This document shows, piece by piece, positions 44,578-53,077 of a stretch of 64,000 bases of DNA. Position numbers and translations under genes: made by a program. The DNA is from Arcobacter lacus (lineage in GTDB: Bacteria > Campylobacterota > Campylobacteria > Campylobacterales > Arcobacteraceae). Position 1 is the first letter of the stretch. Every line of letters starts with the position of its first letter. The stretch lies in assembly GCF_003063295.1 (NCBI RefSeq), contig NZ_MUXF01000010.1, forward strand, positions 186,001-250,000. The letters run 5' to 3'. The notes below the pieces were generated by a model that was given only the letters and a program-made list of their open reading frames with translations, was not told where the DNA came from and did no database searches.

Positions 44578-45865
44578 TTTGATCTCTTTTTGTAGTTTTT
44601 TTCTTTTTAGAAGATTTTTTTGGTGTATTTGTTTTTGTAAATTCACTTTTTTGAGTTGCTTTTTTAGCTTCTGCTTTTTTTTGACTTAATGGTTTTGGTC
44701 TTGCTTTAAATAATCTTGGTTTTTTTTCTGTTGTTTCAAAACCTTCAACTTCAATTCTTGGAATATTTAAGATTAACTCTTTTTCAATCTCAATCATAAA
44801 TTTATAATCTTTTACACTTAAAAGTGTGATTGCAGTTCCAGCATTTCCAGCTCGTCCTGTTCTTCCAATTCTATGAGTATAATCTGCAATTGTTTCAGGA
44901 AGTGCAAAATTTACAACAACAGGTAAAAGTTCGATATCAATTCCACGTGCAGCTATATCAGTTGCAACTAAAACTCTAATATCACCTGATTTGAATTTTC
45001 TTAAAGCTTTTGCACGTGCAGTTTGTCTAACGTCACCATGAATACACTCTGCTGGTAATCCATCAAGATTTAGATGAGTTACTAAATCATCAGCTTCTTT
45101 TTTCATATTTACAAAAACTAAAACTTGAGAATAGTTTCTTGAACCAATTAGGTATGATAAAAGTTCTGCCTTTTTATCAAGATCTACTAAAACAATTTGT
45201 TGCTCAATTATTTTTACACTTGAACGTTGACTTGCAACTTCAATTACAACAGGGTCTTGTAAAAATTCTTTTGCAAGTTTTTTTACATTTTGATTCATTG
45301 TTGCACTAAACATCATGATTTGTCTATGTGGTCCAACATTTGGAAGAATTTTTTCAATATCTTCTAAAAACCCCATAGCAAGCATAGTATCAACTTCATC
45401 AATAACAACAGTAGAAACACTAGATAAATCAACACTTTTATTTCTTAAGTGTTCCATTAATCTTCCACTTGTTGAAACTAAAATATCAACTCCTTTAGAA
45501 AGTTTTCTCATCTGTTCTGTTGATGAAACTCCACCAAAAACAGCAAGTTTTTCAACATTCATATATTTTGCATAATCTTCAATTGCTTTACTGATTTGAG
45601 TTGCAAGTTCTCTTGTTGGAACTAATATTAAAGCTCTTAGAATAGCTAACTCATTTTTTTGTTTTTGCTCTAATAAATCTTCTAATATTGGCAATAAAAA
45701 AGCAGCTGTTTTTCCTGTCCCACTTTGAGCAGCAGCTAAAATATCTCTTTTTTTAAGTGCAAGTGGAATCGCTTTTTGTTGAATTTCTGTTGGTTCTTTG
45801 TATTCTAATTCTTCAATAGCTTTTAGTATATTTTCATTTAATTCTAATGATGTAAAAGTTTTTAT
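44558..45865 (-). CDS. DEAD-box RNA helicase (RhlE-like) with apparent AUA start
   Basis: A 435-residue DEAD-box helicase if read from the ATA at 45865. The protein then opens KTFTSLELNENILKAIEEL with a normal Q motif (PTEIQQKAIPLAL), Walker A AAQSGTGKTAAF, motif Ia PTRELA, DEVD as motif II (the DEAD box variant), SAT motif III, and the second RecA domain ending with the HRIGRTGR motif. A basic Lys/Arg-rich tail of about 60 residues follows. The first canonical start (TTG 45694) would delete the Q motif and Walker A and cannot give an active enzyme. AGAAGGA lies six bases before the ATA. No ATG, GTG or TTG occurs in frame between the upstream stop (45916) and TTG 45694. It unwinds RNA, for example in ribosome assembly or decay. 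Confidence 0.85.
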   Translation of the reverse strand: MKTFTSLELNENILKAIEELEYKEPTEIQQKAIPLALKKRDILAAAQSGTGKTAAFLLPILEDLLEQKQKNELAILRALILVPTRELATQISKAIEDYAKYMNVEKLAVFGGVSSTEQMRKLSKGVDILVSTSGRLMEHLRNKSVDLSSVSTVVIDEVDTMLAMGFLEDIEKILPNVGPHRQIMMFSATMNQNVKKLAKEFLQDPVVIEVASQRSSVKIIEQQIVLVDLDKKAELLSYLIGSRNYSQVLVFVNMKKEADDLVTHLNLDGLPAECIHGDVRQTARAKALRKFKSGDIRVLVATDIAARGIDIELLPVVVNFALPETIADYTHRIGRTGRAGNAGTAITLLSVKDYKFMIEIEKELILNIPRIEVEGFETTEKKPRLFKARPKPLSQKKAEAKKATQKSEFTKTNTPKKSSKKKKTTKRDQNRSFRK

Positions 45866-45914
45866 AAGAGATCCTTCTAATCTTAATTTTATTAGATTAT
45901 ATCTAAAAAGATAT
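45866..45914 (-). promoter_or_regulatory. Structured leader of the DEAD-box helicase mRNA
   Basis: Two small hairpins lie in tandem upstream of the helicase: ATATCT/AGATAT with a four-base loop (45914-45899) and TCTAAT/ATTAGA (45896-45876). The 3' arm of the second runs into the Shine-Dalgarno AGAAGGA, so the ribosome site is partly paired. Confidence 0.45.
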
Positions 45915-45995
45915 TAGTTCTAAATTTTTGTTTTTTTATAGAAAATTACAATTTAGTAGATTTTTTGTAAGAATTTTATAGAATAAAATATCTAA

Positions 45996-47393
45996 ATGAA
46001 AAGAGAGTTAGTATTGAAATATCTTTTATTGATTTTTTATTTTTTTAATTCAAATCTCTATTCTAACGGTGATTCTTTAGATTCAAAAAAAATTTTCGTT
46101 TTTTTAGAAAATTCTCTTTTAATAAATAATCAAATTGAAATAGACTATGAATCAATTATACAAATAGCACTTCTAGCATTGATTTTAGTGGGTACATTTA
46201 TATATTGGAATTTTAAATTAAAAGAGAGTGAAGCAAAGTTTAGAACGCTTTTTGATATTGCACCAATTTTTTTAAATTCATTTGATAAAAATGGAAAAAT
46301 TATTTTATGGAATAAAGAGTGTGAGAAAGTTTTTGGTTGGACTTTTGACGAAATAAAAAATAAAAAGAACTCTTTGAGCCTATTTTATGATGATCCAAAA
46401 GTTTGTGAAGATGTTATGAAATCATTTGAGAATATAAGTAATAGCTTTGAAGAGTGGTATCCAAAAACAAAAAAGGGAGAAACATTAGTTGTAAAATGGG
46501 CAAATATAAAACTTCCAAATGGTGAAACTATAAATGTGGGATTAGATATTACACAACAAAGAAACTATGAAATGTCAATTAGTGAAAATGCTTTAGAACT
46601 AAAACTTGCAAAATCACAATTAGAAAATTTAAATAGTTCTTTAGAAAAAAGAATTGAAAATGAAATAACAAAAAATACAAAACAACAACTTATGATAATG
46701 CAACAAAATAAATTAGCTCAAATGGGTGAAATGATAGAAAATATCGCACATCAATGGAGACAACCTTTAGCTCAAATAAATTCATCGGTTATTTTAATTG
46801 ATGCAATGTTGGAAAAGTATAATTTTAAAGATGCTATGGTAGAAAATAAATTAACAGAAATAGAATCTTTAACTTCTTATATGTCAAAAACTATTAGCGA
46901 TTTTAAAAATTTTTTTAATCCAAATAAGAAAAAAACTATTTTTAAAGTAGAAGAAGCCGTACAAAAAGCTAGTGATGTTTTAAAAGGATTAATTCACTCT
47001 TATCATATTCAAATGGAAATAAGTGTTGAAAAAGACTTAAAAATCAATAGTTATCTAGGAGAATTACAACAGGTTATTTTAATAATTGTAAATAATGCAA
47101 TAGATGCTCTTATTCTCATGAATGTTCATTTCCCAAAAATTTTAATAAATGCATATACTGATAATGAAAATATAGTTATTTCTATAGAAGATAATGCATT
47201 AGGGATAAATTCAGATTTATTGGATAAAATTTTTGAGCCATATTTTACAACAAAACATAAAGCTCAAGGAACAGGATTGGGACTTTATATTGCTAAAATG
47301 GTTGTTGAAAATAGTTTATTAGGTTTTTTAAGTGTTGAAAATAAGGTAAATGGTGCTTGTTTTATCATTAGAATACCAAAAGGAAAAGTATGA
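45996..47393 (+). CDS. PAS-containing sensor histidine kinase
   Basis: A 465-residue kinase. It has an N-terminal signal-like hydrophobic segment (about 8-22), a short periplasmic stretch, a membrane helix (about 53-70), one PAS domain (about 78-185; FRTLFDIAPIFLNSFDKNGKIILWN), a coiled coil, and a kinase domain. The H-box is EMIENIAHQWRQPLAQINSS, characteristic of Campylobacterota, with NNAIDAL and TGLGLYIAKMV in the ATPase. The ATG at 45996 has no clear ribosome site; TTG 46014, preceded by AAGAGAG, is a reasonable alternative. It overlaps its partner regulator by four bases, and the pair lies directly upstream of the adhesin secretion operon. Confidence 0.92.
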   Translation: MKRELVLKYLLLIFYFFNSNLYSNGDSLDSKKIFVFLENSLLINNQIEIDYESIIQIALLALILVGTFIYWNFKLKESEAKFRTLFDIAPIFLNSFDKNGKIILWNKECEKVFGWTFDEIKNKKNSLSLFYDDPKVCEDVMKSFENISNSFEEWYPKTKKGETLVVKWANIKLPNGETINVGLDITQQRNYEMSISENALELKLAKSQLENLNSSLEKRIENEITKNTKQQLMIMQQNKLAQMGEMIENIAHQWRQPLAQINSSVILIDAMLEKYNFKDAMVENKLTEIESLTSYMSKTISDFKNFFNPNKKKTIFKVEEAVQKASDVLKGLIHSYHIQMEISVEKDLKINSYLGELQQVILIIVNNAIDALILMNVHFPKILINAYTDNENIVISIEDNALGINSDLLDKIFEPYFTTKHKAQGTGLGLYIAKMVVENSLLGFLSVENKVNGACFIIRIPKGKV

Positions 47394-48079
47394 TGGAAGA
47401 AATATATCCATACAAAATTTTATTTGTTGAAGATGAAGATGCAATTAGAAAAAATTATATAACATATTTGAAAATGTTTTTTAGTGAAGTTTATGAAGCT
47501 TCAGATGGTGAAGAAGCTTATAAACTTTATGAGTTATATAAACCAGATATTTTGATAGTAGATATAAATATTCCAAAAATAAATGGATTAGAATTACTCA
47601 AAAAAATAAGAGAAAAAGATATGACTACAAAAGCTATTATAATGACAGCTCATAGTGATAGAACATTTTTACTGGAAGCTGTGACATTAAAACTTACGAA
47701 ATATCTAATAAAACCGGTTAATAGAAAAGATTTAAAAGATGCTTTAGAATTAGTTATTGACGAATTGTTAAATTATGATATTCAGTCGATTCAAAAAATA
47801 GAATTACCAGAAAAATATAGTTGGGATTTAACTATAAAAGAATTAAAACATTATAATAAAGTAATTGATCTTACAAATAAAGAAAAACTCTTTTTAGATT
47901 TACTTCTTTCAAAAAGAAATAAAGTATTTACTTATGATGAAATTTTTGAATATGTTTGGAACTTTGAGGATGAAATAAATTTAAATGGACTTAAAAATAT
48001 GGTGAAAAGATTAAGAAAAAAAGTTCCAGAAAATCTAATTTTGAATATTTTTAATGAAGGATATAAAATTAATTTTTAA
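47390..48079 (+). CDS. OmpR-type response regulator upstream of the secretion operon
   Basis: A 229-residue regulator. The receiver has FVEDEDA (acidic pair near residue 14), the phospho-acceptor in ILIVDINIP (near 57), Thr in MTAHSD and Lys in LIKPVN. The C-terminal winged-helix domain (about 140-229) contains LTNKEKLFLDLLL, VFTYDEIFEYVWNFEDEINLNGLKNMVKRLRKKVP and a final EGYKINF. The next gene, 240 bases downstream, begins the type I secretion operon, and a tandem direct repeat lies in that gap. Control of the secretion operon by this regulator is a strong inference from arrangement. Confidence 0.93.
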   Translation: MMEEIYPYKILFVEDEDAIRKNYITYLKMFFSEVYEASDGEEAYKLYELYKPDILIVDINIPKINGLELLKKIREKDMTTKAIIMTAHSDRTFLLEAVTLKLTKYLIKPVNRKDLKDALELVIDELLNYDIQSIQKIELPEKYSWDLTIKELKHYNKVIDLTNKEKLFLDLLLSKRNKVFTYDEIFEYVWNFEDEINLNGLKNMVKRLRKKVPENLILNIFNEGYKINF

Positions 48080-48209
48080 TTTTTGATATAAAAATATAAA
48101 TAATAAAAATATTATTAAAATATTTATAATAAAAAAATAATTCTTAATAAATCCCTATTTAAAGGTATTTATTTAAATATAACAATTTTAGTGGAATTAT
48201 AAAAGAATT

Positions 48210-48289
48210 TGTATTTACCTTGATACTTTTATGATACTTCAGGTATATATAATAACGAAAATATTATTATTTTACTTTCTAATAATATT
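48210..48289 (+). promoter_or_regulatory. Promoter and candidate operator of the type I secretion operon
   Basis: TATAAT at 48248-48253 forms part of an extended TATATATAAT -10. At its -35 region two identical TGATACTT copies (48221-48228 and 48232-48239) are spaced 11 bases start to start, one helical turn, as expected for an OmpR-type dimer. A weak third copy, TGTATTTA, is in phase at 48210. The leader contains a 10-bp A/T-only inverted repeat (48260-48289). Confidence 0.55.
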
Positions 48290-48318
48290 GCTCAATAGAA
48301 TAAAAAAAGAGGTAGTTA

Positions 48319-50889
48319 ATGAAATTGAAATCAAATAAGAGATTAATTAGTGTTGTTGCAAGTGCAATATGTTTATTGGGTGTTAACCTTAATGCCTTAA
48401 CACTAAAAGAGAGTGTTCTAGAAGTTTTAGATACAAATCCTGTAGTACAAGAAAGATTAAAAAATTTTAATGAAACTCAACAAGATTTAGAAATAGCAAA
48501 GTCAGAATGGCTTCCATCTCTTGATTATTCAGCTAGAATAGGAAGAAATAATAGTGGTGACTTAAAAGATAGTGGTAACTCAAAATTTGACCATACAGTT
48601 CAAGATAGTACATATTCTCATTATACAAACTCTTTAAAACTTACACAAAATATTTTTAATGGTTTTAGTACAACTCATAAAATAAATTATCAAGAAACTA
48701 GAATATTAGGGGCAGCATATCATTATCTAGAAAATGCAAATGATATCGCATTTCAAATGGTTGGAGCTTATATAGATGTTATCAGAAGTTACCAGTTATA
48801 TCAAAATGCAAAAGATAATGTTGACATAAATCAAAAAATTTATGACGATGTAAAATCTTTATATGAACAAGGTTTAACAACAAAGTCTGAAATGACAAAA
48901 ATTTATGCTTCTTTATCATTGGCAAATTCAAATTTAGTTGTTCAAAAAAATAATACTATGGATAAAGAGTTTAGATTTAAAAGACTTTTGGGTAGAGATG
49001 TAAAAGTTTCTACTTTAACTTTACCTGCATTAAACTATGCAATGCCAGAGAGTAAAGAGAGAGCAACTATGGTTGCTATTCAAAATAATCCTTCAATCTT
49101 AGTAAGTAGTTTTAATATAAAAGGTGCACAAGAGTTATACAAACAAAAAAAATCTGCATTTATGCCAACAGTAGATTTAGAGTTAGAACAAGTATTTAAT
49201 GATTACACAACAGAAAATGCTTATGATAGTGCTGATGATAGACAAAAAGCTTATGTTGTTATGAATTGGAATTTATATAAAGGTGGAGCTCACGAAGCTG
49301 ACTTACAAAAAAGTAAAAGTTCAATAAGTAAAGAAGTTGAACTACAAAGAGATTTAAAAAGACAAACTATTGAAAGTTTAGAACTTTCTTGGTCAGCTTA
49401 TGAAATGCTTGGAAAACAGCTAGAAGAATTATATAAATATTATCAATATTCAGAAGATACTTTAGAAAGTTATAGAAGTGAATATGAGATGGGAAGAAGA
49501 ACGCTTCTTGATTTATTATCAGCACAAAATGACTTAGTAAATTCAAAAAGTCAAATTATAAATGCACAAATGGACAAACTTTTTGCACAATATAGAGTTT
49601 TAGATGCGATGGGAGTTTTAGTAAGTTCAGTTGTAGATGAAACAGAATATAACAAACTTATTAAACCAACATTAAAACCATTTGATATTGTAAAAGATGA
49701 ATTACCAGTAAATCTTGATGTAGATAAAGATGGAATTGTTGATAATTTAGATATTTGTGATAATAGTGTGGTTGGAAATGATGACATAAAACCGGATGGA
49801 TGTTCTCAACAACAAAAAGATTCAGATTTTGATGGAATTCCTGATTTCAAAGATAAATGTCCAAATACGCCATTTGGAAGCTTAGTTGATGAAAATGGTT
49901 GTGAAACGGGAGAAAATAGTGAAAATGGTTTTAAAGCTAATGAAGATTATTTAAAATCTATTATAGCATACACAGAAGAAAGTCCTAAAAAATCACCAAA
50001 ATTGGGTTTATATGATTATGAATTTAATGTTGCTGCAAATAAAAATATTCAATCAACAGCTTTAGATAACCACTTAATGTATGATGATTTTACAATGATT
50101 AAAAGATTTGAATTTATTAATATGAGCAAATCAAGAGAATCTCAAATTGAAAAAATTGCAAATGAAATCAAACAATACAATGATAAAAATGTAGTTGTAA
50201 CTATTATTGGAAATACTGAAATTACAAAAAATAAAGATAAGAGTTATAATAAAGCAATGGAATATGCAAATACAATTAAAAATGATTTAGTAAATAAAGG
50301 TGTAAATAAAGATATCTTAGTAACTCAATCAAGAGTTGATTATGATAGAAGTTATTTAGAAACATCTTTAGGTGATGGAAATTTAAACAATGTAGTTGCA
50401 GTTGCTTTATATGTTCCAAAAACTATTCAAAAAGCTACTGACACTAATGATATAGCTGATAGTGATAAAGATGGAGTAATTGATTCTTTAGATAAATGTC
50501 CAAATACGCCAGTTGGATATACTGTTGATGAAAATGGTTGTACAAATACTATAAATTTAGAAGTTTTATTTGAAAATAATTCAGCTGTAATAAAAGAAGA
50601 TACAAAAGGAAAAGTATTGTCTTTTGCAAAATATTTAGTAGATAATAAAGAGTTTGATACGATAATTGAAGGACATGCAAGCAAAGATCCAACAGCATCT
50701 GCAGCACATAACCAAAAACTATCAGAACAAAGAGCAAATGCTATAAAAAATTTATTAATTGCAAATGGAGTTGAAGCTTCAAGAGTTCAAAGTGTTGGAA
50801 AAGGACATAATGAACCAATAGCAGATAATTCAACAGTAGAAGGTCAAGCTTTAAATAGGAGAATTGATGCTATACTTATAAGAAAATAA
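48319..50889 (+). CDS. TolC-family outer-membrane channel fused to OmpA domain
   Basis: An 856-residue type I secretion channel with a C-terminal peptidoglycan-binding extension. Residues 1-26 are the signal peptide. Residues 27-445 are the TolC fold, with two internal halves (VQERLKNFNETQQDLEIAKS and a later NPSILVSSFNIKGAQELYKQKKSAFMPT). Calcium-type thrombospondin-3 repeats follow (about 468-530; DKDGIVDNLD, DSDFDGIPDFKDKCPNTP). A divergent OmpA-like domain (about 568-705) comes next, then a second TSP3 repeat (DSDKDGVIDSLDKCPNTP), and a canonical OmpA domain (about 748-856) with LSEQRANAIKNLL and NRRIDAIL. It heads the secretion operon, 26 bases before the ABC gene. Confidence 0.92.
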   Translation: MKLKSNKRLISVVASAICLLGVNLNALTLKESVLEVLDTNPVVQERLKNFNETQQDLEIAKSEWLPSLDYSARIGRNNSGDLKDSGNSKFDHTVQDSTYSHYTNSLKLTQNIFNGFSTTHKINYQETRILGAAYHYLENANDIAFQMVGAYIDVIRSYQLYQNAKDNVDINQKIYDDVKSLYEQGLTTKSEMTKIYASLSLANSNLVVQKNNTMDKEFRFKRLLGRDVKVSTLTLPALNYAMPESKERATMVAIQNNPSILVSSFNIKGAQELYKQKKSAFMPTVDLELEQVFNDYTTENAYDSADDRQKAYVVMNWNLYKGGAHEADLQKSKSSISKEVELQRDLKRQTIESLELSWSAYEMLGKQLEELYKYYQYSEDTLESYRSEYEMGRRTLLDLLSAQNDLVNSKSQIINAQMDKLFAQYRVLDAMGVLVSSVVDETEYNKLIKPTLKPFDIVKDELPVNLDVDKDGIVDNLDICDNSVVGNDDIKPDGCSQQQKDSDFDGIPDFKDKCPNTPFGSLVDENGCETGENSENGFKANEDYLKSIIAYTEESPKKSPKLGLYDYEFNVAANKNIQSTALDNHLMYDDFTMIKRFEFINMSKSRESQIEKIANEIKQYNDKNVVVTIIGNTEITKNKDKSYNKAMEYANTIKNDLVNKGVNKDILVTQSRVDYDRSYLETSLGDGNLNNVVAVALYVPKTIQKATDTNDIADSDKDGVIDSLDKCPNTPVGYTVDENGCTNTINLEVLFENNSAVIKEDTKGKVLSFAKYLVDNKEFDTIIEGHASKDPTASAAHNQKLSEQRANAIKNLLIANGVEASRVQSVGKGHNEPIADNSTVEGQALNRRIDAILIRK

Positions 50890-50914
50890 TTTATAAGTAT
50901 ATAAAAGGGAAAAA

Positions 50915-53077
50915 ATGGTTAATCAGAATTTGAGAAAAAATGATAGTTTATTAGAGTGTTTAGTTTTGTATACAAGGCTTTTTCATAAGCCATTTTCTTC
51001 CGAATCTTTGCTTCAAGGGTTGCCGTTAGGATCAAATATAACTGATCAGATGCTCTTTTCTAAAAATAGTTCAAAATCTATGTTTAGCAGGGCAGCCGCA
51101 AGAGCAGGACTTAAGACTACAATTATTGAAAAACCAATTAAAGATATATTGAGTTTACAACTGCCTGTAATTTTATTTTTATCAAATGAAAATAGTTGTA
51201 TTTTAGACTCATTTAATGAAGATAAAACAAAAGCAAAAATAATTTTTCCAGGTGTTGATGATCCTTTACAAGATTGGGTAGAAATTGAAAAATTAGAAGC
51301 TGAATATTTAGGTTATGCTTTTATGTTAAAAAAAGCATATGAGTATGAACATGAAAATGGACAAAAAACACTCGATATAAATAATCAAAAACATTGGTTT
51401 TGGAGTACATTAGGTTTTTCAAAATCTATTTATCTTGATTGTATTTTAGCTTCAATTTTGATAAACCTTTTTGTTTTAGCAACACCACTTTTTACAATGA
51501 ATGTTTATGATAGAGTTATTCCAAATAATGCTCAAGAAACATTAGTTGTATTTACCGTAGGTATTGTTATTGTATTTTTGTTAGATGGTATTTTGAAATT
51601 TTTAAGAACATATTTTTTAGAAATTGCGGCTAAAAAAAGCGATATTATCATGTCATCTATTATTTTTGAAAAAGTTTTAGATTTACAATTAAGTTCTCAT
51701 CCAAAATCAGTTGGTTCATTTGCAAATAACTTAAAAAGCTTTGATAGCATAAGAGGTTTTTTAACAAATTCAACATTGAGCGTACTTGTAGATTTTCCTT
51801 TTGCACTTTTATTTTTAATAGTAATATTTTATATATCTGGTATGTTAGTATTTATTCCTATTTTTATAATATTTTTGATTGTTATTTATGCAAAAATGAT
51901 AAAAGATCCTTTAAAAGCAAGTATTGAAAGCACTTATGAAGCAAGTGCTAAAAAAAATGGAATATTAATTGAAGCTTTACAAAATATTGAAACAATAAAA
52001 GCACAAGGTATGCAAGGAAATATTCAATATAACTGGGAAGAATCAACAGGTGAAATTGCAAATAAAAGTTTGAAATCAAAAATAATATCTGCTTCAATTC
52101 CTACAGTTACTGGTATTTTAGTTGGGTTAAATACAGTTTTGATTATTTGTTTTGGTGTTTATCAAATTCAAGAATTTCATTTAACAATGGGAGGATTGAT
52201 TGCAACTATGATTTTATCAGGAAGAGCAATAGCTCCTATGGGACAAATAGTAAGTTTAATTACAAACTATGAAGATACAAAACAATCTTTTAAAATGTTA
52301 GATGATATTGTAAATAGACCAATTGAACGACCATTAGCTAAAGAGTTTGTAAAAAGACCAGCTTTAAGAGGTAATATTGAGTTTAGAGATGTTTCTTTTA
52401 AATATCCAGATAGTGATTTATATGCTTTAAAAAATGTAAGTTTTACTATAAATGAAGGTGAAAGAGTTGCATTTATTGGAAGAATTGGTTCTGGTAAAAG
52501 TACAATTGCTAAGTTATTGTTGAAACTTTATGAACCTGAAAGTGGTTCAATTTTAATTGATGGAATTGATATTGCACAAATTGATCCTGCAGATTTAAGA
52601 CAAAAAATGAGTTATGTTCCTCAAGATGTTCATTTATTTAGAGATACTATAAAGAAAAATATTTTAGGTATTCATAAATTTGTTGATGATGAGTGGATGC
52701 TAAAATGTTCAAAAATTAGTGGAACAGATGAGTTTGTGAAACTTCATCCAATAGGTTATGATATGCCAATTGGTGAAAGAGGACAAGGTTTATCAGGAGG
52801 GCAACGACAAAGTGTAGCAATTGCAAGATCTTTGATAAATAATGCTGATATTTGGTTATTTGATGAGCCAACGAATGCTATGGACCAAACAAGTGAAATG
52901 AATGTTCTAAAAAATTTAAAAGAGAATTTAGATGATAAAACTCTTTTAATAGTTACACAAAAGATGAATATGTTAGATTTAGTTACAAGAGTTATTGTTA
53001 TGAATTTCGGTGAAAAAGTTTTAGATGGAAGTAAAGAAGAAGTTATAAAAAAATTAGGAGGAGTTTCAAATGAATAA
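50915..53077 (+). CDS. LapB-type type I secretion ABC transporter
   Basis: A 720-residue ATPase/permease that would drive export of the downstream adhesin. The N-terminal 130 residues are a C39-like domain (LLECLVLYTRLFHKPFS) without the catalytic Cys-His arrangement of a true peptidase, which binds substrate in relatives. Six membrane helices span about 155-440. The ATPase has Walker A GRIGSGKSTIAKL, signature LSGGQRQSVAIARSL and Walker B WLFDEPTNAMD. AAAAGGG precedes its ATG. Its end overlaps the adaptor gene by eight bases. Confidence 0.94.
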   Translation: MVNQNLRKNDSLLECLVLYTRLFHKPFSSESLLQGLPLGSNITDQMLFSKNSSKSMFSRAAARAGLKTTIIEKPIKDILSLQLPVILFLSNENSCILDSFNEDKTKAKIIFPGVDDPLQDWVEIEKLEAEYLGYAFMLKKAYEYEHENGQKTLDINNQKHWFWSTLGFSKSIYLDCILASILINLFVLATPLFTMNVYDRVIPNNAQETLVVFTVGIVIVFLLDGILKFLRTYFLEIAAKKSDIIMSSIIFEKVLDLQLSSHPKSVGSFANNLKSFDSIRGFLTNSTLSVLVDFPFALLFLIVIFYISGMLVFIPIFIIFLIVIYAKMIKDPLKASIESTYEASAKKNGILIEALQNIETIKAQGMQGNIQYNWEESTGEIANKSLKSKIISASIPTVTGILVGLNTVLIICFGVYQIQEFHLTMGGLIATMILSGRAIAPMGQIVSLITNYEDTKQSFKMLDDIVNRPIERPLAKEFVKRPALRGNIEFRDVSFKYPDSDLYALKNVSFTINEGERVAFIGRIGSGKSTIAKLLLKLYEPESGSILIDGIDIAQIDPADLRQKMSYVPQDVHLFRDTIKKNILGIHKFVDDEWMLKCSKISGTDEFVKLHPIGYDMPIGERGQGLSGGQRQSVAIARSLINNADIWLFDEPTNAMDQTSEMNVLKNLKENLDDKTLLIVTQKMNMLDLVTRVIVMNFGEKVLDGSKEEVIKKLGGVSNE

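Noticed and set aside
45558-45694. TTG at 45694 as the start of the helicase
   Set aside because: It would remove the Q motif and the Walker A that are encoded intact and in frame just upstream.
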